From Candidatus Ryanbacteria bacterium RIFCSPLOWO2_12_FULL_47_9c (lineage in GTDB: Bacteria; Patescibacteriota; Minisyncoccia; Ryanbacterales; GWA2-47-10b): a stretch of DNA of 7,848 bases. This document shows positions 7,532-7,848 of the stretch, one piece after another (the first letter of the stretch is position 1; each line of letters begins with the position of its first letter). The stretch spans positions 20,568 to 28,415 of the forward strand of contig MHOB01000014.1 of NCBI GenBank assembly GCA_001821795.1. The letters run 5' to 3'. The translations under genes were made by a program, and so were the position numbers. Below the pieces are notes generated by a model that was not told where the DNA came from, searched no databases, and saw nothing but the letters and a program-made list of their open reading frames with translations.

Positions 7532-7848
7532 CTACGAAATCTTCGATTTTTTCTGGGACTCTTCGTAAACCGGGAGCGTAAACGAAAACGTGCTTCCTTT
7601 CCCTTTTCCAGAAGATGAGACCGTTAGTGTCCCCCGGTGTGCTTCTGCGATAAGACGGGCAACATAGAGGCCAAGTCCAAGCCCCTCGGTGTGGCTCCTC
7701 CCTTGATCGCGCCCCCGGGAAAATTTTTGAAAAAGCGCTCGAAGCTCTTCAGTATCAAGCCCCAGCCCAGTGTCGACAACCGAGATCTGCACATTCTTAT
7801 CACCCCCCACAAGAGATACCGTCACGCTTCCCGACGGAGTATATTTGA
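7532..7848 (-). CDS. Sensor histidine kinase, C-terminal ATP-binding domain (5' end cut by window edge)
   Basis: The last 104 residues of a GHKL-type histidine kinase are visible; the gene runs in from beyond base 7848, where it starts with the end of the N box (KYTPSG, residues 1-6 of the visible part). The G1 box is VDTGLGL (24-30), the F box FQKFSRG (39-45), and the G2 box EGLGLGLYVARLIAEAHRG (54-72). GSTFSFTLPV (84-93) is the usual final strand, so this is a complete C-terminus with a short polar tail. A GTG at 7825 is not a real start because the conserved frame continues upstream of it. The sensor region, the phosphoryl-accepting His and any response regulator are outside the window, so the signal it senses cannot be inferred. 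It is 15 bases upstream of scpA and probably co-transcribed with it. Confidence 0.9.
   Translation of the reverse strand, partial: KYTPSGSVTVSLVGGDKNVQISVVDTGLGLDTEELRALFQKFSRGRDQGRSHTEGLGLGLYVARLIAEAHRGTLTVSSSGKGKGSTFSFTLPVYEESQKKSKIS

Noticed and set aside
7532..7825. Short stand-alone ATPase-domain gene starting at GTG 7825
   Set aside because: The frame stays open to the window edge and the upstream residues KYTPSG are the end of the kinase N box, so the gene begins outside the window.

Overview
This window looks like a compact piece of a bacterial chromosome carrying part of a division and cell-wall (dcw) cluster. Every gene I can support lies on the minus strand, so the order of transcription runs from high to low coordinates. 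The order is: sensor histidine kinase (3' end only), scpA, scpB, a D,D-carboxypeptidase-type serine peptidase, mraY, an N-acyl-D-amino-acid deacylase broken by one stop codon, murD, ftsW, and murG (5' end only). No intergenic gap exceeds 15 bases and five of the eight junctions overlap, so this is very probably one operon or part of one. I see no RNA gene, mobile element, CRISPR array, internal promoter or terminator.

The organism is probably a member of the Candidate Phyla Radiation (Patescibacteria, perhaps Parcubacteria). This is an inference from the very tight packing, the short lineage-flavoured forms of MurD, MraY and FtsW, and the unusual gene neighbourhood. It is not a firm placement. 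The three stop codons TAA, TAG and TGA all end real genes here, so the standard bacterial code fits.

Region by region: 7532-7848 holds the ATP-binding end of a histidine kinase. 6292-7516 encodes ScpA and ScpB, the partners of SMC in chromosome condensation and segregation. 5397-6299 encodes an extracytoplasmic penicillin-binding peptidase. 4319-5392 encodes MraY, which makes lipid I. 2738-4315 is the deacylase pseudogene. 1486-2808 encodes MurD, 398-1501 encodes FtsW, and 1-401 encodes the start of MurG, which makes lipid II.

Together the wall genes cover several steps of peptidoglycan synthesis: D-Glu addition (MurD), lipid I (MraY), lipid II (MurG), septal glycan polymerisation (FtsW) and peptide trimming (the carboxypeptidase). 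The order mraY-murD-ftsW-murG is the classical dcw order, but a deacylase gene is inserted between mraY and murD. The expected upstream murE/murF/ftsI are absent, and scpAB plus a carboxypeptidase stand there instead. The most interesting spot is the single in-frame TAA in the deacylase, which falls exactly one codon before a predicted metal-binding histidine in an otherwise intact, well-conserved gene.
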